This document shows positions 53,440-61,746 of a stretch of 64,000 nt of DNA, piece after piece. The translations under genes and the position numbers were made by a program. The stretch covers positions 3,782,001-3,846,000 of the forward strand of contig NZ_CP126238.1 in NCBI RefSeq assembly GCF_044792555.1, written 5' to 3'. This stretch comes from Alicycliphilus denitrificans_A (GTDB lineage: Bacteria > Pseudomonadota > Gammaproteobacteria > Burkholderiales > Burkholderiaceae_C). The notes beneath the pieces are model-generated. The model worked only from the letters and a program-made list of their open reading frames with translations. It did no database searches and was not told the DNA's origin. The first letter of the stretch is position 1. Each line of letters opens with the position of its first letter.

Positions 53440-53751
53440 ATGGACCTGCGCATCAACAGCACCCCGAACCCGCTGACCAGCACCCAGCTGGCGCGCCGCG
53501 TGACGGCGCCGCAGCCGGGCACCCAGGAGGTGGGCTTTTCCTCGGCCTTCAAGAACGCCCTGCAATCGGTCAGCGCCGCGCAAGACCGCGCCGGCGACCT
53601 GCAGCGCGAGGTGCAGATGGAAAACCCCAGGGTCAGCATCGAGGAAACCATGGTCGCCATGCAGAAGGCACAGGTCGGCTTCCAGGCCACGCTGCACGTG
53701 CGCAACCGCATGGTGCAAGCCTATACCGACATCATGAACATGCAGGTGTGA
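53440..53751 (+). CDS. fliE: Flagellar hook-basal body protein FliE
   Basis: This 103-residue rod-base protein has the FliE pattern: FSSAFKNALQSVSAAQDRAGDLQREVQMENPRVSIEETMVAMQKAQVGFQATLHVRNRMVQAYTDIMNMQV. It joins the MS ring to the rod. It is alone on the plus strand, with 172 bp to fliF holding the divergent promoters; I cannot point to a clear one. The start at 53440 gives the standard length. Confidence 0.95.
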   Translation: MDLRINSTPNPLTSTQLARRVTAPQPGTQEVGFSSAFKNALQSVSAAQDRAGDLQREVQMENPRVSIEETMVAMQKAQVGFQATLHVRNRMVQAYTDIMNMQV

Positions 53752-53780
53752 GGCGGGCCACCCTCGCAAACGCTCCTTGA

Positions 53781-53829
53781 TTAATAGCTATAAGCGCTTT
53801 CCAGAAAAGCACTGCAGCCATTTTTAGTC
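53781..53829. repeat. Dispersed AGCGCTT hairpin repeat, copy 6
   Basis: TTAATAGCTATAAGCGCTTT, then CCAGAAAAGCACTGCAGCCA, is a variant of the family repeat, with the same CCAGAAAAGC loop as copy 4. It follows fliE and may act in its termination. Confidence 0.6.
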
Positions 53830-53875
53830 ACTTATAGCCACACAATGTGGCTGCCCAGCACCCAGCGTCAGAAAC

Positions 53876-53987
53876 CGTCATTGCGGCGACCGCCGCAATC
53901 CAGATGCTTGCATGTGCCACAAGCCGTCCCTGCTCCCTCGGCCCCGGATCGGAGTGCGGGGTGACGTTCTTGCGCCGGAATGACGGG
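53876..53987. repeat. REP-like palindromic element, copy A
   Basis: CCGTCATTGCGGC is answered by GCGCCGGAATGACGGG at the far end, with an inner module CCCCGGATCGGAGTGCGGGG followed by TGACG. The same inner module and GTCAT/ATGAC ends occur in copies B (57566) and C (62571), here with more divergence. It lies in the fliE-fliT gap. The remainder of 53752-54094 holds repeat copy 6 and the fliT terminator; no gene is seen. Confidence 0.65.
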
Positions 53988-54012
53988 CTTCATTCAGAGG
54001 GTGAGAGGAAAT

Positions 54013-54046
54013 CAAAAAAGAGCCGGCCACCTTGCGGCGCCGGCTC
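54013..54046 (-). terminator. Rho-independent terminator of fliST
   Basis: The arms GAGCCGGC (54020-54027) and GCCGGCTC (54039-54046) form an 8-bp stem. On the minus strand it is followed by TTTTTTGAT. It lies 49 bp downstream of fliT. Confidence 0.85.
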
Positions 54047-54094
54047 TCCAGCCTTGGGCTCGTCCCACGCGGCGCCACCGCGCCGCGGCATACA

Positions 54095-54418
54095 TCAGTG
54101 CAGCACCTGCGGCTTGCCTTCGAACGGGTGATCGAACTGCGCCAGCCAGGGCTCGGCCAGGATGCGGATCTGCGCGTCGTTGCGCAGGATGCGCTGCATG
54201 ATGCGCGTCTTTTCCTTGCGCTGCTCGGGCGGCAGTTCCTGGTCTTGCGAACGGTAGCGCAGCTGCTCGATGAGCACGGCGCAGGCGCCTTCGCAGCGCA
54301 CCACCTCGTCCCAGTCATGGTGCTTGGCAGCCTCCAGCATCCTGGCGCTGCTGTCCTCGATGGCCTTGTAGTAGTCGATCAGCATCTCGGGAGCCTTGAT
54401 GTTCTGTGTGACTTGCAT
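54095..54418 (-). CDS. fliT: Flagellar chaperone FliT
   Basis: This 107-residue helical protein begins MLIDYYKAIEDSSARMLEAAKHHDWDEVVRCEG, the typical FliT helix pattern, and ends with a charged helix and a loop. FliT is the export chaperone of the cap protein FliD and, in enterics, an anti-FlhDC factor. It follows fliS by nine bases. Family sequence is weakly conserved; size and position support it. Confidence 0.85.
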   Translation of the reverse strand: MQVTQNIKAPEMLIDYYKAIEDSSARMLEAAKHHDWDEVVRCEGACAVLIEQLRYRSQDQELPPEQRKEKTRIMQRILRNDAQIRILAEPWLAQFDHPFEGKPQVLH

Positions 54419-54427
54419 AGCTCCAAC

Positions 54428-54832
54428 TCAGGCGCGCGCCTGCCCCCCGATTTCGTTCCAGCCGTCCATCACCGGCTGCATCACCTGCAGCACCTCCTCG
54501 ACGATGGCCACGCTGTTGCCCGCCTGGGCCTGCGCCAGGCGCATCAGGCAGTAGGCATACAGCCGCTGCAAATTGGCCCCCAGCTCGCCGCCGGCGTTCA
54601 CATCCAGGCTGGACATCAGGCCCTCATCGATCAGGCGCGAAGCCTTGGAGATCAGGCGCACCTTGGTGGCCACGTCCTTGCGCTGGATGGCGCCTATGGC
54701 ACCGTTCAGGCAGGTGCGCAGCTCATTGAACAGCAGGCCGATCAAGCCATGGGGCGAGGCGCCGAGCACCTGCGAATTCAAGTCCACCTGCCGGTAGGCG
54801 GCCGACACTCTGGCTCCGGGAGGGGTATACAT
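54428..54832 (-). CDS. fliS: Flagellin export chaperone FliS
   Basis: This 134-residue protein has the FliS pattern YRQVDLNSQVLGASPHGLIGLLFNELRTCLNGAIGAIQRKD and IVEEVLQVMQPVMDGWNEIG. It binds the C terminus of flagellin and prevents early polymerisation. The ATG at 54832 follows AAGGAAA; the upstream ATG at 54847 has none. It diverges from fliC1, with a sigma-28-type promoter 34-60 bp upstream of the start. Confidence 0.93.
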   Translation of the reverse strand: MYTPPGARVSAAYRQVDLNSQVLGASPHGLIGLLFNELRTCLNGAIGAIQRKDVATKVRLISKASRLIDEGLMSSLDVNAGGELGANLQRLYAYCLMRLAQAQAGNSVAIVEEVLQVMQPVMDGWNEIGGQARA

Positions 54833-54865
54833 GCTGTTTCCTTCCATTGTCTGTACTCCAGCCTG

Positions 54866-54892
54866 TTATCGGCCAGCCCCCATATAAGTTGA
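54866..54892 (-). promoter_or_regulatory. Sigma-28 (FliA) promoter of fliST
   Basis: On the minus strand, TCAACTTA, N11, GCCGATAA matches the FliA consensus (TAAAGTTT-N11-GCCGATAA), with a perfect -10. The spacing is the same as for the fliC1 promoter. Confidence 0.85.
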
Positions 54893-55067
54893 GGCCCAGT
54901 GCATAAAAAAAATAGCACGTGCAAAGCAGCAATCAGTCATGCGCCCATCATGCCGCCGCGCCGCCCGGACCATGGGGCAAAAAAGGCAGCAAAACACCGC
55001 CAAGTCGGCATATCGCCCACAGCCGCCCCTGCTGACAATCCGGCAACCGTTGGGCGCCTGAATTTCC

Positions 55068-55094
55068 TAAAGTTTTGCTTGTAACGTTCGATAA
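55068..55094 (+). promoter_or_regulatory. Sigma-28 (FliA) promoter of fliC1
   Basis: TAAAGTTT (perfect -35), N11, TTCGATAA (two mismatches in the -10). It lies 100-126 bp upstream of the fliC1 start, so the 5' leader is long. Confidence 0.88.
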
Positions 55095-55193
55095 CACACT
55101 CAACGGGCTTCAGCAGAGGCCTGTTGCCAGAGGGGCAAGCGCACCGCTGGCACTGGGTCAAACACTTTTCTCTCACGCCAAGGAGCTTTCATC

Positions 55194-56018
55194 ATGGCCA
55201 TGACCATCAACACCAACGTTGCCTCGCTCAACGCACAGCGCAACATCGCCGCCACCTCGTCCAGCCTCTCCACCACCATGTCGCGCCTGTCCTCGGGCCT
55301 GCGCGTCAACAGCGCCAAGGACGACGCCGCCGGCCTGGCCATTGCCGACCGCATGAGCACCCAGGTGCGTGGCATGAACGTGGCCATCCGCAACGCCGGC
55401 GACGGCATCTCCATGGCGCAGATCGCCGAAGGTGGCCTGTCCGGCATTGGCGACATGCTGCAGCGCATGCGCGAGCTGGCCGTGCAGGCTTCCAACGCCA
55501 CCAACAAGGAGGAAGACATTGCGAAGCTGGGCAAGGAGTTTGCCCAACTCGGCGAAGAAGTCACCCGCATGGTCGGCGCCACCCAGTTCAACGGCAAAAA
55601 GATCTTGCAGAGCAGCACCAGCCTTGTGTTCCAGGTAGGCGCCGGTGGCAGTGCCGCCTCGTTCGATGAGATCAGTGTTGCCGCTATCGATTTGTCCAGC
55701 GCCTTCAGTGGCATCACAAGCCTCGGCTCCACCGCCTCGGGCGCCCGAACCATGATTGGCACCCTGGATGCCGCCCTGGAAGCGGTCAACGAGAACCGCG
55801 CCACCCTGGGTGCCACCCAAAGCCGGTTCGAGAACACCATCTCCTTCCTGCGCACTGCGGTAGAAAACCAGTCTGCCGCCCGTGGCCGCATCGTGGACGC
55901 CGACTTCGCCGCCGAATCCGCCAACCTGAGCCGCTCGCAAGTCCTGCAGCAAGCAGGCACCGCCATGCTGGCCCAGGCCAACCAATCGGCACAGAGCGTG
56001 CTGAGCCTGCTGCGCTAA
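55194..56018 (+). CDS. fliC: Flagellin 1
   Basis: This 274-residue flagellin is made only of the D0-D1 core, N-terminal (MAMTINTNVASLNAQRNIAAT, RLSSGLRVNSAKDDAAGLAIADRM) and C-terminal (NENRATLGATQSRFENTI, ADFAAESANLSRSQVLQQAGTAMLAQAN). A central stretch of only about 70 residues replaces the variable D2-D3 domains. It forms the filament. The ribosome site AAGGAG is at good spacing to the ATG. A sigma-28 promoter precedes it and a terminator follows. A nearly identical second gene lies 1.9 kb on. Central Ser/Thr residues (SSTSLVF, ISVAAIDLSSAFSGITSLGS) are candidate modification sites. Confidence 0.97.
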   Translation: MAMTINTNVASLNAQRNIAATSSSLSTTMSRLSSGLRVNSAKDDAAGLAIADRMSTQVRGMNVAIRNAGDGISMAQIAEGGLSGIGDMLQRMRELAVQASNATNKEEDIAKLGKEFAQLGEEVTRMVGATQFNGKKILQSSTSLVFQVGAGGSAASFDEISVAAIDLSSAFSGITSLGSTASGARTMIGTLDAALEAVNENRATLGATQSRFENTISFLRTAVENQSAARGRIVDADFAAESANLSRSQVLQQAGTAMLAQANQSAQSVLSLLR

Positions 56019-56071
56019 CATGCAGCATCGGCGGTCTGCAACCAGCGGGCTGCCGCCATAGGCTAGGCAGC

Positions 56072-56105
56072 AAAGGCCGAAGAACCCGTTTCTTCGGCCT
56101 TTGCC
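56072..56105 (+). terminator. Terminator after fliC1
   Basis: AAAGGCCGAAGAA (56072-56084) and its complement (56090-56102) form a perfect 13-bp stem around CCCGT, with a short T-rich end. It separates fliC1 from fliD, which has no visible promoter in the 45 bp that remain, so partial read-through is likely. Confidence 0.8.
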
Positions 56106-56147
56106 CTATCAAAAAACCGTTCACACCACCCCTTACAGGAGCCGCAC

Positions 56148-57533
56148 ATGTCCACCATCTCCTCCCCTGGCATTGGTAGCGGCCTGGACGTCAACGCCAT
56201 CGTCAGCCAGATGATGAAGCTGGAGCAGCGCCCGCTGCAGCTGCTTCAAACCAAGGCCAGCGGCATTGAAACCAAAATATCTTCTTACGGACAGGTCAAG
56301 TCCGCCATGGCCGCGCTGTACGACGCAGCCAAGGGGCTGACCAACCTGGACACCTGGCGCGGCAAGCAATTTGCCAGTGGCGACGAGACCATCCTCAAAG
56401 GATCGGCCAGCAGCAGCGCCCAGGCCGCGCAATTTTCCTTGCAAGTCAACCACCTGGCGCAGTCGCAATCCGTGGCCACCAGCAGCCTGCCCAGCGGCAG
56501 CGGCATTGGCACCAGCGGCACGCTGACGCTGGAGCGCGGCAAATGGAGCGCCGACCAAAGCGGCTTTGCCGGCGCAGGCTCTGCCATCGACATCACCATT
56601 GACGCGGGCGACAAGCTCACCGACATCGCCAAGAAAATCAACGACACCAAAGACGCCGGTGTCAGCGCCGTGGTCATCAAGGACGCCAGCGGCGAGCGCC
56701 TGCTGCTGCGCAGCAACACCACCGGAGAGGAAAACGGCTTTGCCCTGTCGGTCTCCGACCCCGGCCTGAACATACTGGCGCATGACCCGGCATCGGTCGC
56801 CGCCGACAACGGCGCCAGCCGCACCCAGGCAGCCAAGGACGCCAGCTTCAGCATCAACAGTGTCGAAGCGCGCTCGGCCAGCAACACTGTGGAAGACATC
56901 GTCCCCGGCGTCACGCTCAATCTGCTGAAGCCCTCCGACAAGCCGATAGACATCACCATCAGCGACGACACCAAGGCCATCAAAGACAAGATCGAAGCCT
57001 TCAAGGACGCCTACAACAAGCTCAACTCCACCATCAGCGGCCTGACCAAGTACGACCAAGGCAGCAAGAAAGCCCAGCCCCTGCAGGGCGACAACACCGT
57101 CGTCGGCATGCTCAACAGCCTGCGCGGCCTGGTGGGCAACCCCAACAGCGCGGGCGACTACTTCAGCAGCCTGGGGCTGGAGGTGCAGCGCGATGGCTCG
57201 CTGAACATCAACAGCACCAAGCTGGACGCCGCCCTGAAAGACCTGCCCAAGCTGGAAAAGGCCCTGACCGACGGCACCGACGGCCTGGTCACGCGCATTC
57301 GCGAATTTGCCTTCAAGGCCAATGGTGTTGAGGGCAACATCACCAGCCGCACCAAAGCCCTGCAAGACTCGCTCAAACGCAACGAGTCCGACCAGGAGCG
57401 CATAAACCTGCTGCTTGATCAGCGCCAAAAAAACATGCTCAAGCAATACCAAAGCCTGGACGCCAACATGAGCACCATGAACTCCCTGTCGAGCTTCATG
57501 AACAACCAGATCGGGCAGTGGAACAAGAGCTGA
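56148..57533 (+). CDS. fliD: Flagellar cap protein FliD
   Basis: This 461-residue cap protein has the N-terminal helix with SSPGIGSGLDVNAIVSQMMKLEQRPLQLLQTKASGIETKISSYGQVKSAMAALYDAA and the C-terminal helix (DQERINLLLDQRQKNMLKQYQSLDANMSTMNSLSSFMNNQIGQWNKS). The beta-rich D2-D3 region lies between (about 90-260). It sits at the filament tip and promotes flagellin polymerisation. AGGAG precedes the ATG at 56148. It lies between the two flagellin genes, an unusual layout. Confidence 0.95.
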   Translation: MSTISSPGIGSGLDVNAIVSQMMKLEQRPLQLLQTKASGIETKISSYGQVKSAMAALYDAAKGLTNLDTWRGKQFASGDETILKGSASSSAQAAQFSLQVNHLAQSQSVATSSLPSGSGIGTSGTLTLERGKWSADQSGFAGAGSAIDITIDAGDKLTDIAKKINDTKDAGVSAVVIKDASGERLLLRSNTTGEENGFALSVSDPGLNILAHDPASVAADNGASRTQAAKDASFSINSVEARSASNTVEDIVPGVTLNLLKPSDKPIDITISDDTKAIKDKIEAFKDAYNKLNSTISGLTKYDQGSKKAQPLQGDNTVVGMLNSLRGLVGNPNSAGDYFSSLGLEVQRDGSLNINSTKLDAALKDLPKLEKALTDGTDGLVTRIREFAFKANGVEGNITSRTKALQDSLKRNESDQERINLLLDQRQKNMLKQYQSLDANMSTMNSLSSFMNNQIGQWNKS

Positions 57534-57565
57534 GCCATTGGCGCGGCATGGCAATGGCTGCAGAG

Positions 57566-57657
57566 CCCGTCATCCCCGCGCAGGCGGGGATCCAAAGTGC
57601 CACTCAGACAGTTGCTTCGTCACTGCGGTGGATCCCCGCCTGCGCGGGGATGACGGG
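57566..57657. repeat. REP-like palindromic element, copy B (perfect 29-bp arms)
   Basis: The arm at 57566-57594 (CCCGTCATCCCCGCGCAGG, then CGGGGATCCA) is repeated without mismatch as its reverse complement at 57629-57657, around a 34-bp spacer that includes GTTGCTTCGTCACTGC. The same spacer occurs in copy C. The symmetry suggests a structured, possibly mobile, intergenic element. Confidence 0.85.
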
Positions 57658-57732
57658 AGAAATCGCTACTTGAGTCAAAAAGTCAGATTGCAAAAACCAA
57701 GGCTGTGCCCGCAAGAACCGAACAGCATCTTG

Positions 57733-57762
57733 AAAGCCCCGTTTATCGGGGCTTTTGTTTTT
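57733..57762 (+). terminator. Terminator after fliD
   Basis: AAAGCCCCG (57733-57741) and CGGGGCTTT (57747-57755), with loop TTTAT, are followed by TGTTTTT. It isolates fliC2 from fliD, so fliC2 must have its own promoter in 57763-57876, though no sigma-28 match is evident there. Confidence 0.88.
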
Positions 57763-57876
57763 GCCCCCTTCCGCAAAATTGCACCCACACCCGGTAGCCA
57801 TGGAACGCGACAGCGGACACCCCGTCAACAGGCCCCGAGTGGAACGTCAATCCAACGCCCCTGAAGGAATCTGATC

Positions 57877-58704
57877 ATGGCCATGACCATCAACACCAAC
57901 GCGGCCTCGCTCAACGCGCAGCGCAACACTGCTGCCAGCGGAGCCAGCCTCGCCACCACCATGGCGCGCCTGTCCTCGGGCCTGCGCGTCAACAGCGCCA
58001 AGGACGACGCCGCCGGCCTGGCCATTGCCGACCGCATGAGCACCCAGGTGCGTGGCATGAACGTGGCCATCCGCAACGCCGGCGACGGCATCTCCATGGC
58101 GCAGATCGCCGAAGGCGGCCTGTCCGGCATTGGCGACATGCTGCAGCGCATGCGCGAACTGGCCGTGCAGGCCTCCAATGCCACCAACAAGAACGAAGAC
58201 ATCACCAAGCTGAACAAGGAGTTCGTCGAACTGGGCGCAGAAGTCACGCGCATGGTCGATGCCACCCAGTTCAACGGCCAGAAGATCTTGAAGAGCAGCG
58301 CCAGCCTTGTGTTCCAGGTAGGCGCCGGTGGCAGTGCCGCCTCGTTCGATGAGATCACCATTGCCGGTATTGATTTGACGAGCGCCTTCAGCGCAGTCAC
58401 AAGCTTGGGCTCCGCCAACTCCACGGCTCGAGACATGCTCGCGATCCTGGATACCGCCCTGGGGACCATCAACGACCACCGCGCCACCCTGGGCGCCACC
58501 CAAAGCCGGTTTGAAAATACCATCTCCTACCTGCGCACTGCGGTAGAAAACCAGTCTGCCGCCCGTGGCCGCATCATGGATGCCGACTTCGCCGCCGAAT
58601 CCGCCAACCTGAGCCGCTCGCAAATCCTGCAGCAAGCAGGCACCGCGATGATTGCCCAGGCCAACCAACTGCCCCAAAACGTGATGCGGCTGCTGCAAGG
58701 CTAA
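57877..58704 (+). CDS. fliC: Flagellin 2
   Basis: This 275-residue flagellin is a near copy of flagellin 1, identical in the N-terminal D0-D1 region from RLSSGLRVNSAK to about residue 110 apart from synonymous changes. It has a small, divergent centre (ITIAGIDLTSAFSAVTSLGSANSTAR) and a conserved C terminus. The ATG has a GAAGGAA ribosome site. It lies directly before the modification genes (22 bp to the next start), without an obvious terminator. Transcription from fliC2 into that island is likely. Confidence 0.97.
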   Translation: MAMTINTNAASLNAQRNTAASGASLATTMARLSSGLRVNSAKDDAAGLAIADRMSTQVRGMNVAIRNAGDGISMAQIAEGGLSGIGDMLQRMRELAVQASNATNKNEDITKLNKEFVELGAEVTRMVDATQFNGQKILKSSASLVFQVGAGGSAASFDEITIAGIDLTSAFSAVTSLGSANSTARDMLAILDTALGTINDHRATLGATQSRFENTISYLRTAVENQSAARGRIMDADFAAESANLSRSQILQQAGTAMIAQANQLPQNVMRLLQG

Positions 58705-58726
58705 GCCGCCACCACAAGGACTGTTT

Positions 58727-60409
58727 ATGCCAGTGACCAGAGCCGACCAATACCGCAGCGCGCTGCTAGAGCAACTGCTGGAGCAGCAACGCCATACGGA
58801 GCTGGAGGACTTCGTCACCCAGGAATGGGACAAGGACCTGCTCGGCGACGCGCTGCTCAATGCCGCACGCGCACTGCGCTTCACCAAGGCTGTCATCTTT
58901 CTTTCCACCCTCGGGGTTGCGAACCTGGAGCAATCCGGCGACCGCGCCATGTGGCTGGTGGCCTACCAAAGCCTGGCCCAGGGGCGTGAGGCCGAAGGCT
59001 TTGACACCCTGGCGCCGCAGCTGCCCATCGTCTGGGTGGTGCGCCAGATACTCCAGCCGGGCGCCAGCACTGCAGTGCAGCAATGCCAGGGCGAGGCCAT
59101 CGACTGGCTGGACGCCATGGAACTGTCCATCGACTACCTGCGGCTGGATTTGCTGGAACACATCACCCAGCACCTGGGCACGCAAGACCTGCCGGCGAAT
59201 GCCTGGCTGGTTGCCGCCAAAACCCTGATAGAGCGCGCCAGACTGCTGGGCGCATCACAAGATTTGGCACGCTATGCACACTGCATGGAGCGCATTCGCC
59301 AGCAAATCGACACCGACAGCGAGGAATACGCCAAAATCCGCAACGCCTTGGCCGCCCACGCAGCACGCAGCTACCTCAAAGTCCAAGACGCCGAGAGTGC
59401 CAAGCGCATGGCCCTGGCAATAGAGCCAGACACCGCCATGATGCGGCTGGAGCATCTCACCTGCATGGCCGAGGCGCACTGCAAAGCCGACGAATTACCG
59501 GCATCCCTGGGATATCTGGACAAAACCCTGGAACTGGCCCTGCAGCCAGAAATTCTGCAAAGCTTCAAGGAAGAAAAGCAGAAGAAAAAAAAGTCCAAGT
59601 CCAAAGATTCAACATTCAGCTCTGACGCCGCTGGCCAGGCCTTGCAGGCGCTCCAGGAAGCCGTTGCCCCCAGCGGACAAAAGGTGTTTTTAGTCTCCGG
59701 GACCCTGCTGGGCTATGCCCGCGAAGGAAAAGTCCTGGGGCACGACAAAGATATCGACGTAGGCATTGTGGGCTGGATCAACCAGTTTGATGTTCTGAAT
59801 GCCATATTGAGCAGCCGCCAGTTTCAGGTGTATATCGAAACCTTTGCCAAGAAGGAAACCTACGTCGTCCCGGTACTGCACATTGCCACCGGCATTGCCA
59901 TTGACCTGTTTTTCTACCACCCCGAAGGCGACAAATACGTCACCGGCATACAGCACATGTTTGGCTATTTGCAACGCTTTGCCTTCACCCCCTTTGAGCT
60001 GCAACCCATTGAATTCCTGGGCGCACAGCTCTACGCACCCAGCGATATTGAGCTGAAGCTGCGCGAAAACTACGGCGATAGCTGGCGCATTTCCGACCCG
60101 GATTACATCTCGCACCTGGAGTCGCCCTCGACCGTGGGAATGGGCGGCCTGGTGCATCAATTGGTCGGCCGCCTGACGGTTTACTCCTGCCTGCGCAAGG
60201 GCCAGCCCTCCAAAATGCTGCGCGCGCTGTCTGTACTTGAGCAATACCAGCAGCACCCGGGCGGCATGGCTCCAGCACTCATGCAGCGGCTGCGCGACCT
60301 GGCTGGCCGGCTGGATGAACTCATGGCACCGGACGCCGCTGAAAACCCCGGCACGCCAGACAGCACCGAGAGCCCCGACACGGCCCTCGCCCAAGGGGCC
60401 TATGCATGA
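58727..60409 (+). CDS. LicD/fukutin-like phosphotransferase with helical-repeat N terminus
   Basis: This 560-residue soluble protein has an N-terminal helical, TPR-like region (about 1-290), a lysine-rich linker (KEEKQKKKKSKSK) and a LicD/fukutin-type nucleotidyltransferase-fold domain (about 300-450). The domain opens VFLVSGTLLGYAREGKVLGH, followed by DKDIDVGI (about 340), the acidic metal site of the family, and a second block ATGIAIDLFFYHPEGDKYVTG. LicD transfers phosphocholine; human fukutin and FKRP transfer ribitol phosphate from CDP-ribitol. Its stop overlaps the start of the CDP-ribitol synthase-like gene (ATGA), which suggests the latter donor. The acceptor is probably flagellin or its glycan. 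Confidence 0.78.
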   Translation: MPVTRADQYRSALLEQLLEQQRHTELEDFVTQEWDKDLLGDALLNAARALRFTKAVIFLSTLGVANLEQSGDRAMWLVAYQSLAQGREAEGFDTLAPQLPIVWVVRQILQPGASTAVQQCQGEAIDWLDAMELSIDYLRLDLLEHITQHLGTQDLPANAWLVAAKTLIERARLLGASQDLARYAHCMERIRQQIDTDSEEYAKIRNALAAHAARSYLKVQDAESAKRMALAIEPDTAMMRLEHLTCMAEAHCKADELPASLGYLDKTLELALQPEILQSFKEEKQKKKKSKSKDSTFSSDAAGQALQALQEAVAPSGQKVFLVSGTLLGYAREGKVLGHDKDIDVGIVGWINQFDVLNAILSSRQFQVYIETFAKKETYVVPVLHIATGIAIDLFFYHPEGDKYVTGIQHMFGYLQRFAFTPFELQPIEFLGAQLYAPSDIELKLRENYGDSWRISDPDYISHLESPSTVGMGGLVHQLVGRLTVYSCLRKGQPSKMLRALSVLEQYQQHPGGMAPALMQRLRDLAGRLDELMAPDAAENPGTPDSTESPDTALAQGAYA

Positions 60410-61746
60410 GCGGCCAGATCGCCTACGTACTGCTGGCCGGCGGCTCCGGCACCCGCCTGGGCGCGGAGACACCCAAGCAATTCATCCGGGTTGCCGGCAA
60501 GACGGTGCTGCAGCACAGCTATGAGTGCCTGAGCAGCTTTGACCCGCAGGCCCGCATCCTGGTCACGGTGCCCGCAGACTCGGTGCAAACCGCCCGGGAG
60601 TTGCTGCGCGGCACCCGCGCCGAGATCATCATCGGCGGCGCATCGCGCCAGGAATCGGCTTGGGCGGCACTACAACATTTGCAGCAAGATCCACCCGTCC
60701 ACGTTGTGCTGCACGATGCTGCGCGTCCATTTCTGGACCACCAGATCCTGCACGGCGTTGCCGCCGCGCTGCAAACCTGCGACGCCGTGGACGTGGCCAT
60801 CAAAACCGCCGACACCATCATCGTCGCCCGCGACGGGCTGATACAGAACATCCCCAAACGCGACCACTTGTACCGTGGCCAAACCCCCCAGGGCTTTCGC
60901 TATGCCGGGCTACTGCGCTGTTACGAAGAACTGGGCACCGAGCGCCTGGGCGAATTCACCGACGACTGCGGCATCTACCTGGCCTGCAACCCGCTCAGCC
61001 CCGTGCGCATCGTCCAGGGCAGCAGCGAAAACATCAAAATCACCGACCCGGTGGATTTGATCTTGGCCGACGAGCTGTTTCGCATCCGCCAGCAGCGCGT
61101 CAACCCGAACCTGGACGGGCTGGACATGCAGGGGCGCTACGCGCTGGTATTTGGCGGCAGCGCCGGCATCGGCAAAGCCATTGCCCAGGTGTTGCAAGAG
61201 GCCGGCTGCACCGTCCAAAGCCTGTCGCGCAGCAGCGGCTGCGACATTGCCAACCACGCCCAGGTGGCAGACGCCATAGCCGCCGCACAGCAAACCTGGG
61301 GCCGCATAGACCACATCGTCAACACCGCGGGCCTGCTGCTCAAAGGCCCGCTGACCAGCCAGGCGCCCCAGGACGTGGCGCAGCAAGTGGCCATCAACCT
61401 GCTGGGCGCACTCAACGTCGCCCAGTGCAGCCATGGCGTGCTGAAGGCATCGCGGGGCATGCTGCTCAATTTTTCATCGTCATCATTTACCCGGGGCCGG
61501 GCGGAATATGCGCCCTATTCCGCCTGCAAAGCCGGCGTGGTGAACATGACCCAGGCGCTGGCCGACGAATGGATGGGCGACGGCATCCGCGTCAACTGCA
61601 TCGTGCCCGGACGCACCGACACCGCCATGCGCCGCAGCAACTTTGCCCAGGAAGATTCACGCACCCTTTTAAGCCCCTTCGAGGTGGCATTAACCGCAGC
61701 CAAACTCATGAGCAGCAACGAAACTGGAGTCATTGCACGTGTCTGA
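60406..61746 (+). CDS. Bifunctional cytidylyltransferase-SDR, CDP-ribitol synthase-like (Bcs1/Acs1 type)
   Basis: This 446-residue fusion has an N-terminal IspD/TarI-like cytidylyltransferase (1-235) with LLAGGSGTRLG, PKQF, LHDAARPF, IPKRDHLYRGQTPQGF and ENIKITDPVDLILADELF. A short-chain dehydrogenase follows (about 240-446) with FGGSAGIGKAIAQ, VNTAGLLLKG, SSSSFTRGRAEYAPYSACKAG (Ser, Tyr, Lys triad) and IRVNCIVPGRTDT. The order and text match Haemophilus Bcs1/Acs1, in which the SDR reduces ribulose 5-phosphate and the other domain makes CDP-ribitol. Overlaps with both neighbours show an operon. A different polyol or keto-sugar phosphate cannot be excluded. Confidence 0.83.
   Translation: MSGQIAYVLLAGGSGTRLGAETPKQFIRVAGKTVLQHSYECLSSFDPQARILVTVPADSVQTARELLRGTRAEIIIGGASRQESAWAALQHLQQDPPVHVVLHDAARPFLDHQILHGVAAALQTCDAVDVAIKTADTIIVARDGLIQNIPKRDHLYRGQTPQGFRYAGLLRCYEELGTERLGEFTDDCGIYLACNPLSPVRIVQGSSENIKITDPVDLILADELFRIRQQRVNPNLDGLDMQGRYALVFGGSAGIGKAIAQVLQEAGCTVQSLSRSSGCDIANHAQVADAIAAAQQTWGRIDHIVNTAGLLLKGPLTSQAPQDVAQQVAINLLGALNVAQCSHGVLKASRGMLLNFSSSSFTRGRAEYAPYSACKAGVVNMTQALADEWMGDGIRVNCIVPGRTDTAMRRSNFAQEDSRTLLSPFEVALTAAKLMSSNETGVIARV

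Noticed and set aside
57566..57657. Inverted repeats first considered as transposon ends or CRISPR-like units
   Set aside because: No transposase, no target duplication and no regular array of spacers; the element fits REP-like intergenic repeats better.
60406..61100. Housekeeping ispD (MEP pathway) for the cytidylyltransferase domain
   Set aside because: The fused SDR, TarI/Bcs1-like motifs and the flagellar neighbourhood argue for CDP-polyol synthesis rather than isoprenoid synthesis.
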